The notes under the pieces: model-generated | Told to the model about the DNA's origin: nothing | The model's input: only the letters and a program-made list of their open reading frames with translations | The model's database searches: none | In this document: in pieces, positions 22,273 to 32,611 of the stretch | Position numbering within the stretch: the stretch's first letter is position 1 | Layout: each line of letters starts with the position of its first letter | Source of the DNA: Acanthaster planci | Taxonomy: Eukaryota; Echinodermata; Asteroidea; Valvatida; Acanthasteridae | Direction: 5' to 3' | Assembly (NCBI RefSeq): GCF_001949145.1 | Contig: NW_019091615.1 | Location: forward strand, 304,682 to 346,615 | Length of the DNA stretch: 41,934 nt | Program-made: the position numbers and the translations under genes

Positions 22273-22742
22273 TTAATTTCGTGGTGTATTGCGCGACGAC
22301 GGCTTGTTGGGTGGCTTTTGACCTTTTGTCAGACCCCAATCCATATGTCTCGGCTTTATTTGATTTCCACGTTTATTACACCGTGTAAAAAATATTTTTC
22401 CGACTGCGTGATGCCAATTCCGAGTGACGAACGTATTTTCACGTTCGAGACCAAAGTACGCCATATTTTTAGTTTGCAAAATTGTTAGCCAATTATCTTC
22501 AAAATTATGAAAAACGTCCGCGTCTCGGTAACTCATGATTTTGTTTCCCTGTAAGCTGACGTTTATTTCCAAGATTAAGTTTTTCGCCACGTTATTATAC
22601 ACGGTATACAATGAAAGCGAGTTTCGCGGTGCCGGTACGGTTACGTCGTCTTTGCCTAATGCTGGAAATTTGACGTTTAACGTGTGACCTGCTGCGATGG
22701 TGCTCAGATGGAGTTCAGCTTTTTAGTGTACTGTTGCGACAT
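22273..22742 (-). pseudogene. Capsid-like (jelly-roll type) protein, truncated and frameshifted
   Basis: The likely start is the ATG at 22742. The first frame ends after about a dozen codons, and from about 22705 a second frame continues for some 130 codons to TAA 22273-22275. The core has alternating beta-type segments and an Asn-Asn-Val/Leu-Glu-Ile/Leu-Gln-Gly-Asn pattern that resembles the front of double-jelly-roll capsid proteins of Polinton-like viruses. Such proteins are usually several hundred residues long, so this is a short remnant; the last 40 residues are basic and likely out of frame. The capsid call is tentative. Confidence 0.4.
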
Positions 22743-22804
22743 TTTCTTAATATAGACGATTTTTAATTTACGTAGAAAATTTAAATTTAGGAAGGATAGC
22801 GCAA

Positions 22805-24078
22805 TTAACGATATGCCCGCCGCAAAAACATTTGTTCATATTCCATTAATTTGTTTTGCTTTCGAAACGTTTCATTTTTAATCTCTAAAACCATGTTACC
22901 AATATGATCGATATCTGCTCTCGGGTCACCTAGCATTTGCTCGATGTTGCTTAGGTCAGCNNNNNNNNNNNNNNNNNNNNNNNNNNNNNNNNNNNNNNNN
23001 NNNNNNNNNNNNNNNNNNNNNNNNNNNNNNNNNNNNNNNNNNNNNNNNNNNNNNNNNNNNNNNNNNNNNNNNNNNNNNNNNNNNNNNNNNNNNNNNNNNN
23101 NNNNNNNNNNNNNNNNNNNNNNNNNNNNNNNNNNNNNNNNNNNNNNNNNNNNNNNNNNNNNNNNNNNNNNNNNNNNNNNNNNNNNNNNNNNNNNNNNNNN
23201 NNNNNNNNNNNNNNNNNNNNNNNNNNNNNNNNNNNNNNNNNNNNNNNNNNNNNNNNNNNNNNNNNNNNNNNNNNNNNNNNNNNNNNNNNNNNNNNNNNNN
23301 NNNNNNNNNNNNNNNNNNNNNNNNNNNNNNNNNNNNNNNNNNNNNNNNNNNNNNNNNNNNNNNNNNNNNNNNNNNNNNNNNNNNNNNNNNNNNNNNNNNN
23401 NNNNNNNNNNNNNNNNNNNNNNNNNNNNNNNNNNNNNNNNNNNNNNNNNNNNNNNNNNNNNNNNNNNNNNNNNNNNNNNNNNNNNNNNNNNNNNNNNNNN
23501 NNNNNNNNNNNNNNNNNNNNNNNNNNNNNNNNNNNNNNNNNNNNNNNNNNNNNNNNNNNNNNNNNNNNNNNNNNNNNNNNNNNNNNNNNNNNNNNNNNNN
23601 NNNNNNNNNNNNNNNNNNNNNNNNNNNNNNNNNNNNNNNNNNNNNNNNNNNNNNNNNNNNNNNNNNNNNNNNNNNNNNNNNNNNNNNNNNNNNNNNNNNN
23701 NNNNNNNNNNNNNNNNNNNNNNNNNNNNNNNNNNNNNNNNNNNNNNNNNNNNNNNNACCAGTAAAACAAAAAACCAATCAAATCCGTCCCACCAGAATCC
23801 GTACAAACTTGCAAATTTTCTGGTCTTTAGAAGGTACGTTGAAATCGGATAACTTTGGCTCTGGAGGTAACTGCATGACATTTTTACCGGTCAATTTACT
23901 ATAAGCTCATAACGCGTCTACGTTTACAAATGCCCGTTGACTAATACGCTCTTGTTTTATACGATCGTTTAGAAAGTCTAACACATGGGCGCGATTTTGC
24001 TTCCAAGCTTGTTTTGCTTGAGCCAATTGTTCTAAAGTTTACTATCGCTCCTCCTACCATCATTGAAGCACTTGCCAT
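22805..24078 (-). pseudogene. Second minus-strand element gene, broken and partly unsequenced
   Basis: The start is the ATG at 24076-24078, with a small Ala/Ser/Met/Gly/Val N-terminus that could be a membrane segment. Within 45 bases the coding signal passes to another frame, giving a helical Gln/Lys/Arg-rich stretch; an in-frame TGA follows near 23910. The gene then enters the assembly gap (22961-23756). Its far side gives a C-terminal 50 codons, helical and Met/Lys-rich, ending TAA 22805-22807. Whether both sides belong to one gene is assumed, not shown. The function is unknown; a minor virion or membrane protein is possible. Confidence 0.4.
22961..23756. other. Assembly gap (796 N)
   Basis: Every base is N. 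Open frames that seem to cross it are artefacts. The true length may differ from the number of Ns. Confidence 0.99.
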
Positions 24079-24099
24079 TTTATTTTATAATATTTTAAA
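24079..24099. promoter_or_regulatory. Putative bidirectional promoter between divergent element genes
   Basis: Only 21 bp separate the two divergent ATG codons. The spacer consists purely of A and T, with TATTTTATAATATTTTA words readable as TATA-like on both strands. Such tight spacing is common in viruses and rare in animal nuclear genes. Transcription starts may lie inside the neighbouring coding sequence. Confidence 0.35.
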
Positions 24100-24940
24100 A
24101 TGGACCAAAAATTTTCAAAGTTGTTTTACAGTCCGCAAGGCTATTGGAAGGGCGAAAGCGCGGCCGATCATTTACACAAAGACGGGCGCAGAAAACTCTA
24201 CCGTGCGAAACTGGCTAAAAAAGCAAGCCATTTAGCAGATTTATTTACCTGCCCCTAAGTACGCACCGAGACCAATGACTTTACAATCAGAATCGGTCAA
24301 ACCCAATTACACGCATCAAATGGATATATTATATTTGCCTTGGGATAGAGTGAATCGTAAAACTTTTAAATACGCTTTGACCGTAGTAGATGTCGGTTCG
24401 CGGTATAAAGAGGCAGAACCGTTGACCAGTAAAACCGCCGATCAACCACTAGAAGCCGTGAAACAAATTTATGAAAGATCGCCCTCGACTTGGCCTATAT
24501 TTATAATGGTAGACTCGGGATCGGAATTTAAAGGTGAATTTAAAACGTTAATGACAAAACATGGAGTTAAAATGCAAGTGGGTGAACCCGGCGTACATCT
24601 CTCACAGGGAATCGTGGAAAGGTTTAACCGTACATTAGCCGAGCGTTTATTCGGTCATCAATACGCGCAGGAAATGTTAAACGTAGACGTTCGTAACGTA
24701 GAATGGGTAGAACGTTTGCCCCAAGTAATAAAATCGTTAAATGAGGAAAAGACCAGACTAATTGATGCTGTTCCAGCAGAAGCTGTCAAACTAGACCGAG
24801 TAAAACTAACACCGAGTGCACCTCCAAGAGTTGGGATTTCCTGGCAGCTTGGAACATTGCAAGAATCACGTTTCAGAGCGTTTTACCCGCAAAGGCAGAT
24901 GCAACTATACCTTTATAAATGTAGAAAGAATTTGATTTAG
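24100..24940 (+). pseudogene. DDE integrase (retroviral-type rve core) of the virus-like element
   Basis: The integrase would insert element DNA by strand transfer. The ATG at 24100 opens a short N-terminal domain with a YWKG block; a frameshift in about 24150-24190 moves coding to the frame of the core, and an in-frame TAG at 24233-24235 replaces what should be a Trp codon. From ATG 24275 the core is open for 221 codons. Numbered from that Met, the catalytic triad is Asp17, Asp80 and Glu115, with 34 residues between the last two; VVDVGSRY and GIVERFNRTL are strong family marks. The last 35 codons (after about residue 185) no longer look like integrase, so the C-terminus is lost or diverged. 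The family is clear; the activity is lost. Confidence 0.85.
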
Positions 24941-25069
24941 CAAAAGGAACACAATTTTCCTCAGAAACTCCCAGTTGAAGATAGCTTTCTTTTTTGATGA
25001 AAAATTGCCAGCACAATAATAAATAAATATGACAGTACAATAATAATCACATCTTCAGCTATTAAGTGG

Positions 25070-25793
25070 TTGTATTCATTGATCAATGTCGAACACAATC
25101 CTGTAGATTCTCCTTCAGTGCAGCACATAATAATGTCTCTGCACAGACATCCTGTCCAAAAAGAACCAATTAAGTTAGACCAGGTTAAAGCCATAGTTAA
25201 AGGTTTGCGCACCCTGAAACAAGCTTCACTCATTTACGAACGGCATATTATGTGACTCTGCAATATTTTTTATTGTTTAGGCACGACGAGATGTCACAGT
25301 TAGAATCCAGCCATTTAGCAGAATTGCCGAATGATTCTGGTTTGAGTATTTTTATACCCAGATCCAAAACGGACATTTTTAGAGATGGAAACAAAACATA
25401 CTTGTCAAAAACCCCAGATGAATACTGTCTCGTTACGATTTAAAAAACAAATGGCAAAATGTAACAAAAACCTAAGAGACAATTCTTATATATTTACCCC
25501 TCTGTCATATCACCCCAGCTCAGGTTTTCGTACCCATTAGCTATTCAAGGGGCCGAGAAATGTTTTTAGATGCATTGAGGCAAATATATATAGAAGATCC
25601 TAAGAAATGTGGTTTATAGTTTAGTTTAAGATCAAGTGGGACCATATATATGGCTAATAAAGGGGCATCAGACGAAATCATCATGATGCATGGTAGATGG
25701 AAAACGAGTCAAGCTAAAAATAGATACGTAAAGCACAGCGTAGAAAAGAAAGTTACTATCAAGTTAACCACATTTGTATCTAATTTCTTGTGA
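25070..25793 (+). pseudogene. Tyrosine recombinase, degenerate
   Basis: Three frames together cover the catalytic domain. The first (to TGA 25253-25255) holds the segment before the core. The second (25252-25443) has FRHDEMSQL, supplying the first Arg, then an SKTD beta-hairpin with the Lys. After a decayed stretch, a frame open from about 25543 with one TAG (about 25617) has SLRSSG, MHGRWKT and a Tyr in NRYVK, the expected Arg, His/Trp and nucleophile. The His of the HxLR box is Phe here. The end is TGA 25791-25793. It resembles Crypton/virus-type recombinases of invertebrates. Inactive. It could be the element's own or a separate older insertion. Confidence 0.75.
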
Positions 25794-27823
25794 TAAATGA
25801 TATCAAATTTTATGCTCTCTTTCCACAATGGAAATTGTAGATTTCGATTTGATTCCGCACAGATGATCCGAAGAGAGTTAGGCTTAAATCCCAAGGTGGG
25901 GTTAGTTGGAATATTTGTGTTTTGTTGACTAAAAAGTAAAAGAAGAAGTTTTCAAGTTTTAAATTTACAAGGGTTCTTTTTTGGTCATCCCAGATGAGGT
26001 TTGCTAATGTTTCTTGTAGTAAAAAAAAAGGGGAAAAAAACCAGACCATACTTTCGGCTGAATGACCTGGACAGAGAATCTGGAGAGCCATGAGGGCTGG
26101 AATACCAAGGTGGGATTTGTTCAGGTTGTGCACGTGTTGAATGATTTTCCTTTTGATACTTCGTATATTTATATTTTTTATGTATATGATTTATCGGGGT
26201 TCCATTTCTTTTTGAAAAGCCTATGTCTTGGTACTCGACGCCTGAAACATGGCCACACTCTTTAATAAATTTCTGAGATCAAAATCGATAATGTTCGTTC
26301 TTTGATTTTTTGAGGTTGTCTCAAACTGTTTTTCATGCGAAGGAGCATCAAAACGATTTTCGTGGCCAACCCCCATGAAATTGAAACGAAAAGTGATCTT
26401 CTGGTCATAATCTTGAATTTTCTGTAAAAAAGAACGGAGGCCAAACTCTTCACAAGAGTCAACAGGCGGCGCTATTTTGGTCCGATGTTGCACTGTTTTC
26501 TGTGGGCGCGCATTTGGTGTAGTGCAACCTTGGGAATGGTGGGGGGGGGTAAAAAAGGGGATCATGTGATCACCTAAATCTTTAAATTAAACTGAAAAGG
26601 GGTGAGTTACTTGGCCAAGTCGTTATCGAGAGCAATTGGGTATGTCCGTACCCAAATCTGACGTAGCGTCAAAATAAACAAAAAGGTAGTAATGTTCAAA
26701 TAAACTAAGTTTCCATTTTTTTCTGATAAGCTTAATAGATAAAGTCGTTAGCCAAATGCTCAGCATCAGCTGAGATCATTGAAAAATAAAATGGACACAG
26801 CAAGATTCAGTTTTATGTTGGTGACCTTTTGGCCCTAACACCGCCCCCCCCCAATTCCTGGTCTGAAGTCCTGTTTGTGAGTGACTGTGTGATGAACACG
26901 ACCAACATTACTTTAGTTTTGCCATTTCAGCTTCACTAATTCAACTACTAAGAAGTGCTACTGGGCGATGGAAATCCTTAATGACAGGGAAGCAGGGCGT
27001 AACCAATTTGCTCTCGGCTCAACCTCTGAAAAGGAAATCCTATTCAGGCGGAAATGCTGGGGATGGCAAATGATGAGCTTTGGTTTTGTCTAATGAGATT
27101 TGTCCTATTAGGCGGAAATTCAGAAGCCCTGGAACCATGTTCTGCCGAAATACGTAAAAAGAAACAGTTGTACTTTAAACCCGATTATGATGTGGCATAT
27201 TTTAGAGTCGAAAATAGTAATGACTATTTGATCTATGTATCTACGCGGTTTAATAATTTCAGAATGGTTGATAAACAAAAGCTGATTAAAATGTTTGGTT
27301 GAAATTAATAAAGGTGACAGCATGAGTTTTTTCAAGTGCCAAAAATCATTTTGCATTATTTTCGTTTATTTTTCTCCGTATGTTCTACAGTTTGTCTCAC
27401 TATTATCAGTTACTGAAACCTCACTGCATTCTCACTGAAGTTGAGCGCGTTCTGCGAGTGCATTAACTCAAACAATAATCATCGGGTGGACACAAACCAA
27501 AATTGGCCTAAAATATTCCAAACCCCGTTTGTCAGAACTTGGTTAAATGTAGAAAATGTAAATATTAGACATTATGTTTTGAAAGGTGTTCAGCACAATA
27601 GCCCAGTCGTGCTATATACAGACAAAAGAGTCAGCAGGAGACTGATAAATAATTACTAGTCCGTAGTGTCAGTAATCCGCAAGAGCGAATTAGTAATTTG
27701 TAATAACATATTAGTAATCCGTAGGCCCTAGTGATGAATAAGTATTCATAAGTATTCGAAGTACTGATTTTTTTTTTGGTCTGTGGCACAATTGAGCTTT
27801 CCTATAGTTCAGTGATATAGACC
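25794..27823. other. Mostly non-coding DNA downstream of the virus-like element
   Basis: No recognisable gene. There are poly-A/G tracts near 26023-26040, a G-run near 26541 and a C-run near 26843. One 82-codon frame (27054-27302) is listed separately. Some of this may be diverged remains of the same insertion. Confidence 0.4.
27054..27302 (+). CDS. Unclassified 82-codon ORF, possibly element debris
   Basis: The frame runs ATG to TGA and shows fairly balanced residue use with Tyr/Phe/Asn-rich beta-like segments in its second half. A related-looking open stretch is at about 27530-27659. No motif was recognised and neither splice sites nor homologues are evident. Chance is a real possibility. 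Confidence 0.2.
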   Translation: MLGMANDELWFCLMRFVLLGGNSEALEPCSAEIRKKKQLYFKPDYDVAYFRVENSNDYLIYVSTRFNNFRMVDKQKLIKMFG

Positions 27824-28058
27824 CACGGACGTACTGATCTGGACTCGCAATGCCCTTAATCAGCTTATAGAGATAATCGGATCCACTCGCAGCCATTTTA
27901 CCGAGCCGAATACAACGCTTTCCTGGCAATACCCTCCTTTATTGTTCCAGATGTCAAGAGAAGGGAACCAACCCCTGTATTTGTATTTTGGCTCGGTAAA
28001 ATGGCCGCTGGTTGGCTTGTGTTGCAAGTCCAGGTATTTTTTTTTATAGACGTCCGTG
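27824..28058. mobile_element. Fold-back element (MITE-like)
   Basis: Nested inverted arms: CACGGACGT at 27824-27832 against 28050-28058; CTGGACTCGCAA at 27839-27850 against its near-complement at 28022-28033; CCATTTTACCGAGCC at 27893-27907 against 27990-28004. The loop is about 80 bp. No ORF, and target duplications are unclear (TATAGAC lies next to both ends). Confidence 0.65.
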
Positions 28059-31000
28059 TATAGACCTCGGGCGATATTAGTTGTTTCACATAAACCACCC
28101 ACAGTATGAATAACTTGTGTTTAGCAGCTCTTCGATTCAAGGTGACATTCCACAGATCAGTAAGACTATATTTTTGCTGCAAGCACTGAATTCCACCTAG
28201 GATCCATAATTGACCCGACCAGGTCGAAATGCTATGATAAAGTGTAAGATTACTCAATAAAATGTGCCCAAGAGGTTTTGGTTACCACCCTAACATAATA
28301 GATGGGGACGTTTGGTGCTTTCACTCCACCGTAACCTCAACGATTTTGCTGGGGGGGTATTTTTTCTTAAAAGTGACCGGAGGAATGCATAAAGAAGGTG
28401 AAGTCCGTATATGTGGGAAAATTTTACATGACCCCATGGAATTATTGTGAAGACAATTTACTAAGTTCTTTGAAGAAAAACTAGATTAAGTTTCAACAAC
28501 TTCGGTATCTTTAGGTTTTAACTCTGGCCACATCGTCTCAAATTACATCCCTGTTGACAAAGTAGACAAGACCAGGAACTTTCACCACTCCAAGCTTTCT
28601 GTGGTGATTGTGATCAAAACACTTGCGCAAATCGAAGTGTTCGTTCCCAAGGTAAAGGATAACTGAATTGTGAATTACTCCCAAGCAACTGGCTAAAATC
28701 GCAACCATTTATACGGAGAAGGTCAAAGGCTCCAGACCTTATTGTGTTTGCTGTTGGTTTGGAGTTAAGATCCCGCTGACAAAACCTTTGCTCTACTGCC
28801 AGGTCATCCTGCATGGTAGCTGTAAAGCGCCAAATGGTGAGTTTTGACAATATTATGCTAAAAAAATCAGCAACTGAGACGGCATTATTGAATCTTTTTT
28901 GCTGAAAAAACTGCATGTTAGCCTATTGTTAAATAATGGAGAGTTCCCATTTTTTTCAGCGGGTGTCGTTCTTTGTGTCAGTAATTGCTCTGAACGATTG
29001 GGACTAAGACTTTAAGACATTTCGTTGACTGAAGTTCCTTTTTCCTATTTTTGCACTTTATTCATTTTTTTAAATCCAAAATCTTCAAATTAAGCACCAA
29101 AACTGGAGTTAGATGGCCTACATTTCTGTAAATGCAGTGGCTTGAATTTGAAATCGAATTTTGAAGAAAATCACGTACGTACATCACAATACAAATTTAA
29201 AGCCATTTCTCAGAGTCTGGTAACTGAAAATTCATACCGTGAAACTTGTTCAACACTAATTTTTGATCCGTTTAGGGTGTAATTTTGTACCGTTTCGATG
29301 GCCTAAAAATCCTGTTAATATTGTACTGTGAGCAGTGTAAGAACTCCTCAATATGCATATTAATTTTTGAATAACGGCCCATTGTGCATAGCACGCGCTC
29401 AAATTAATACTTAAATATATCGTTTCATTTCACCAAAACATTGATTAGCGCATGCTATGTAGAAAATATGAAGATTGTATGCCTAATCACGCATATTTAC
29501 CGTATTAAGCTCCATCAGCGATCTGAGATCCTTTAACCCTAACAGTCCTGAATCCTCCAATTTTAATATGATTTTGCACACACCCTAGGGAGTTAGGGCT
29601 AATCTAGCAAAAAGATCCATGCCCGCTGCGTTGTTGATACATGCTCAGTCACATCACATAAACTTTGCGAACTTTGACCGCAGGTATTGAGATTTTTAAA
29701 ACGTGCAAATACGCTTCTTCCTGCTAGGGCAATTGGTTAATATGGACCAATCGCCAAAAGGTTTACATGAATGTAACGAGCAAGTTTTAGACTCCATTCA
29801 GCCGCTTCATCCAAGCAGAAGCAACAAACACTTCTGAAGTTTCTTGGGTGCGATGCACAAAGTTCGGATTTTTTTCGGCACGTTTCCATTAACTTTTACC
29901 AAAAACTTGTTGACTTTAAATGGAAAAGGCATCGAAGATTGTAAGTTCCTCTATAAAATAACGTGCGATCCAGAAGTATATGTCATTGTGGTTTCGAGAT
30001 ACTTGCATTTTATCTTTTGAGAAAGGTCAGGTTGCTGCGTAATTACCACGACAACTTGCAGCAAAGCAAATGAGCGTCACGTTCTGTTATGGAAGCGAGT
30101 AACAGAGTAATTGAAATTCATCCCACAAAATCAATCAACAAGCAAACATTCAAAGAAGATACGCTTTCGTCACAATCTTCCAGGCGTTGAAACGTACGTC
30201 ACTGCTAACGTTACTGCTGTTAATCACCATGGTTCTAGCCTGTAGTGGAGTCCTTGTTAGGTCTTCAAAGGTAAGTTGAATGAATGAGATTTGTTGTTAT
30301 TTTGTCCAGCAAATAATAATGTCATTTCCAGACGTTTTTGTTGAGAACAAAATCAGTTTCATGGCGAATTAAGATGGACGATAAAAACTTACGCAACTCA
30401 CGTAAGGCATCAACATTTTGAAGTTCCTCAATTTTAAGGCATGTTTTGTTTACATCTATCGCATCAGGAAAGGTGAGCTCATAAGCACTACAGAGAAACA
30501 CAATCATTTTTTGCCATCATTCCCTGTTCGTACTTCCAATGCCCTACTGTGCTGGGCCTATACTCTGGGTAACTTGTTACAAAGCGTCCGTTCCATCACT
30601 TTTGTGTCATTGTACTACATGTATGTGTACCTGCCTGAGCCCACGTGTACGTATGTGTCATATTTAATGCACGGGAATTCGCTAGAGTGACCCCTAAAGT
30701 TTGGACTGATAGGGGACGTCGCCGAGATCTTGTGGTAGTTGCAATTTCTCAGACAGCCGACACGTTCTCCAATTTCAATATCTGCAATCCTGGCCCATGG
30801 CCACTCGTACGCATTTGCTTTAATTTTGCTGGCAGCAAAATCTGTAACTTAGTTACGAGAAAACGTGCCGAGCAGAGTATCAAATGGATTTGCCGTGCTT
30901 ATCACAAATTTTCAGAGAATAATCTTGAGTGCCGCACAGAGTTAGCCCTCTGGCTGAAGTCATAGACATTTTGTTTATCACTTCCGGCACCACTGAGCGA

Positions 31001-32611
31001 TCCAGTGACTGGTTACTTGAAGACCACCCAACCAACGACTTTCGTGCATCTTATCCAACATTAACTTTATTTCCAAACAAAACCCGACATGAACAAAAAG
31101 TAGTCCTTTCAAAGTGAAAAGCGTGGTATTTGTAAGTGTTTCAACTTTACTATCAATTACAGTGAATCAATCGACCTTATCAGTCCACCAAACGTGTTCT
31201 CAAGTGCATTTTTTGGCCTTCATTTTTCTCTTTGAGGGGCCTGTTTGGGTTGGTCTGCTTTGAAAGTGCGGGGGTCTCGTAGCTGGATTCAATCATTCAA
31301 ACACACCAACCTGGATCGAAACTATTTTCGCACTCAAGAGCTATGCATTTGATGGTCACCGGGGAAAACGCCCTCAAGGCTCCAGTGATTTATTTTGACA
31401 TAAAATTGGAATGGTTATTAGTTCACTTGACAATTTGCGTCTGCTGCAAGGTTGGATGTATAAAATCCCTTTTAAGCTTGATTAAAGGGACAAAAGCCTA
31501 ATTAACAGTGATCTAAAACAGTCATGTCTTACCTTTGATCTGAAGTTGCCAAAGATTACCACCTTTACTTTGATATCGATGATATATATATTCATGGTTG
31601 AACGTTTGATTTTTTAAATTCGTAAGGCCTAGTAAAACTTGTTTGCATGAATAAATTCAAACTACTTTTTCACACCAAATTGTAAAAAGTTTAAACTACA
31701 GTAGCATAAACTCAAATCCATATGAGTGTAAATTGGCTTGCCTGGGTTCAAGGAGCACTTTGCTTTAAACACTTTTCATCTAACGGCTCATTGTTACGTC
31801 TGAAATGCAATGGTGAATACTGGCTGGGGCGTGAATCAACCCAAGTCTAGTCGTCAGTGAATACCATATGGAAAGAGAGTAACAGATTTGGGAGAAAATA
31901 ACGTGTTTTTGCTGCAACGATTCTAAAAGACAGTTTTGAAGTCAGAGAGGATGGCTCGAAAATGTTTTATCATTAAGCTGGCCTCTAATCCCCGAACAAT
32001 GTTATGGAGTGTGAGAACGTAGCCTATACCTTTGTGGTTTATAGGTTGATTGAAGCATGGAGGAATGAATGGCATAGTCTCTGTTTAATCGTCAGGGCCT
32101 ACTTCGGAGCTTTCACGTATCGGCAAAACAAAGTTCACACATTCACTAATTGAGGTTGTTTATTTCCTATTATTAAAGACCGGGAGAAGGCGCAACACTA
32201 ACAATGAAATGAAGGGTCAAGGGGCACTGACAGAGGGTAAGCCAATTATCAAGCCTCGAGGGGAGTTTTTTAAACCAAACGAAACTATTGAATATGGTGA
32301 TTCCGACTGCTGTTAAATGGTCTTAACAATAAACACAAGTATCGAAGCCGACATAGAGCCTATAAACCCCGAGGAAGAATTTGCGTGAAACAGAACTTAA
32401 CTGTAAGATATCTTGAAATTGGACCAACCTCCAGTAATAGTCATTGGCGTTTGCAATGTTACTTTTTAAAGATTTGACAAATCGCTGGAACAGAGTCTTT
32501 TGTATTTGTGTGGCTTAAATGAAGAGTTACTTCTTCCATAATTTATAGGCCTCTCTCTGTCAAATGCATAAGTTTTAAGTCAGATGTTACAAAGATTCTT
32601 TCATCAAGCAG
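28059..32611. other. Non-coding DNA upstream of FSTL1
   Basis: No protein-like frame except the candidate leader exon near 30229. It should contain the FSTL1 promoter and 5' exon(s). Composition is AT-rich with no clear repeats. Confidence 0.4.
30229..30270 (+). CDS. Candidate FSTL1 leader exon (signal peptide region), uncertain
   Basis: CACCATGG at 30226-30233 is a strong initiation context, and the frame ends at AAG followed by GTAAGT (30271), a good donor. Upstream of the ATG the same frame is open with a run of leucines that would make a signal peptide, but it lacks an earlier ATG after its stop. A separate 33-codon upstream ORF lies at 30089-30190. The exon ends in phase 0 while the next FSTL1 exon needs phase 1, so either an exon is missing or this is not the leader. 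Confidence 0.25.

Larger units (their letters stand above)
18100..25800. mobile_element. Decayed endogenous virus-like / Maverick-Polinton-like element
   Basis: The region is coding-dense on both strands, has short gaps between genes, more CG dinucleotides than the flanks, and lacks the TACATGTA words common outside. Order: + strand small genes and unknown proteins (18.1-22.0 kb), - strand capsid-like and second gene (22.27-24.08 kb), + strand DDE integrase (24.10-24.94 kb), + strand tyrosine recombinase (25.07-25.79 kb). Almost all frames contain stops or shifts. Borders are approximate; no terminal inverted repeats or target duplication were found. No DNA polymerase, packaging ATPase or protease was seen, but 796 bp are unread and sequence may be lost. 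The assignment to a virus-like transposon rests on gene content and layout; the exact family is not settled. The two recombinases could belong to different insertions. Confidence 0.65.

Noticed and set aside
22805-23881. Very long open frames across 22.8-23.9 kb on both strands
   Set aside because: They are open only because the 796 N bases hide stops.
30645-30965. 106-codon ORF upstream of FSTL1
   Set aside because: Odd composition, no splice sites in phase with FSTL1 and no recognisable domain.
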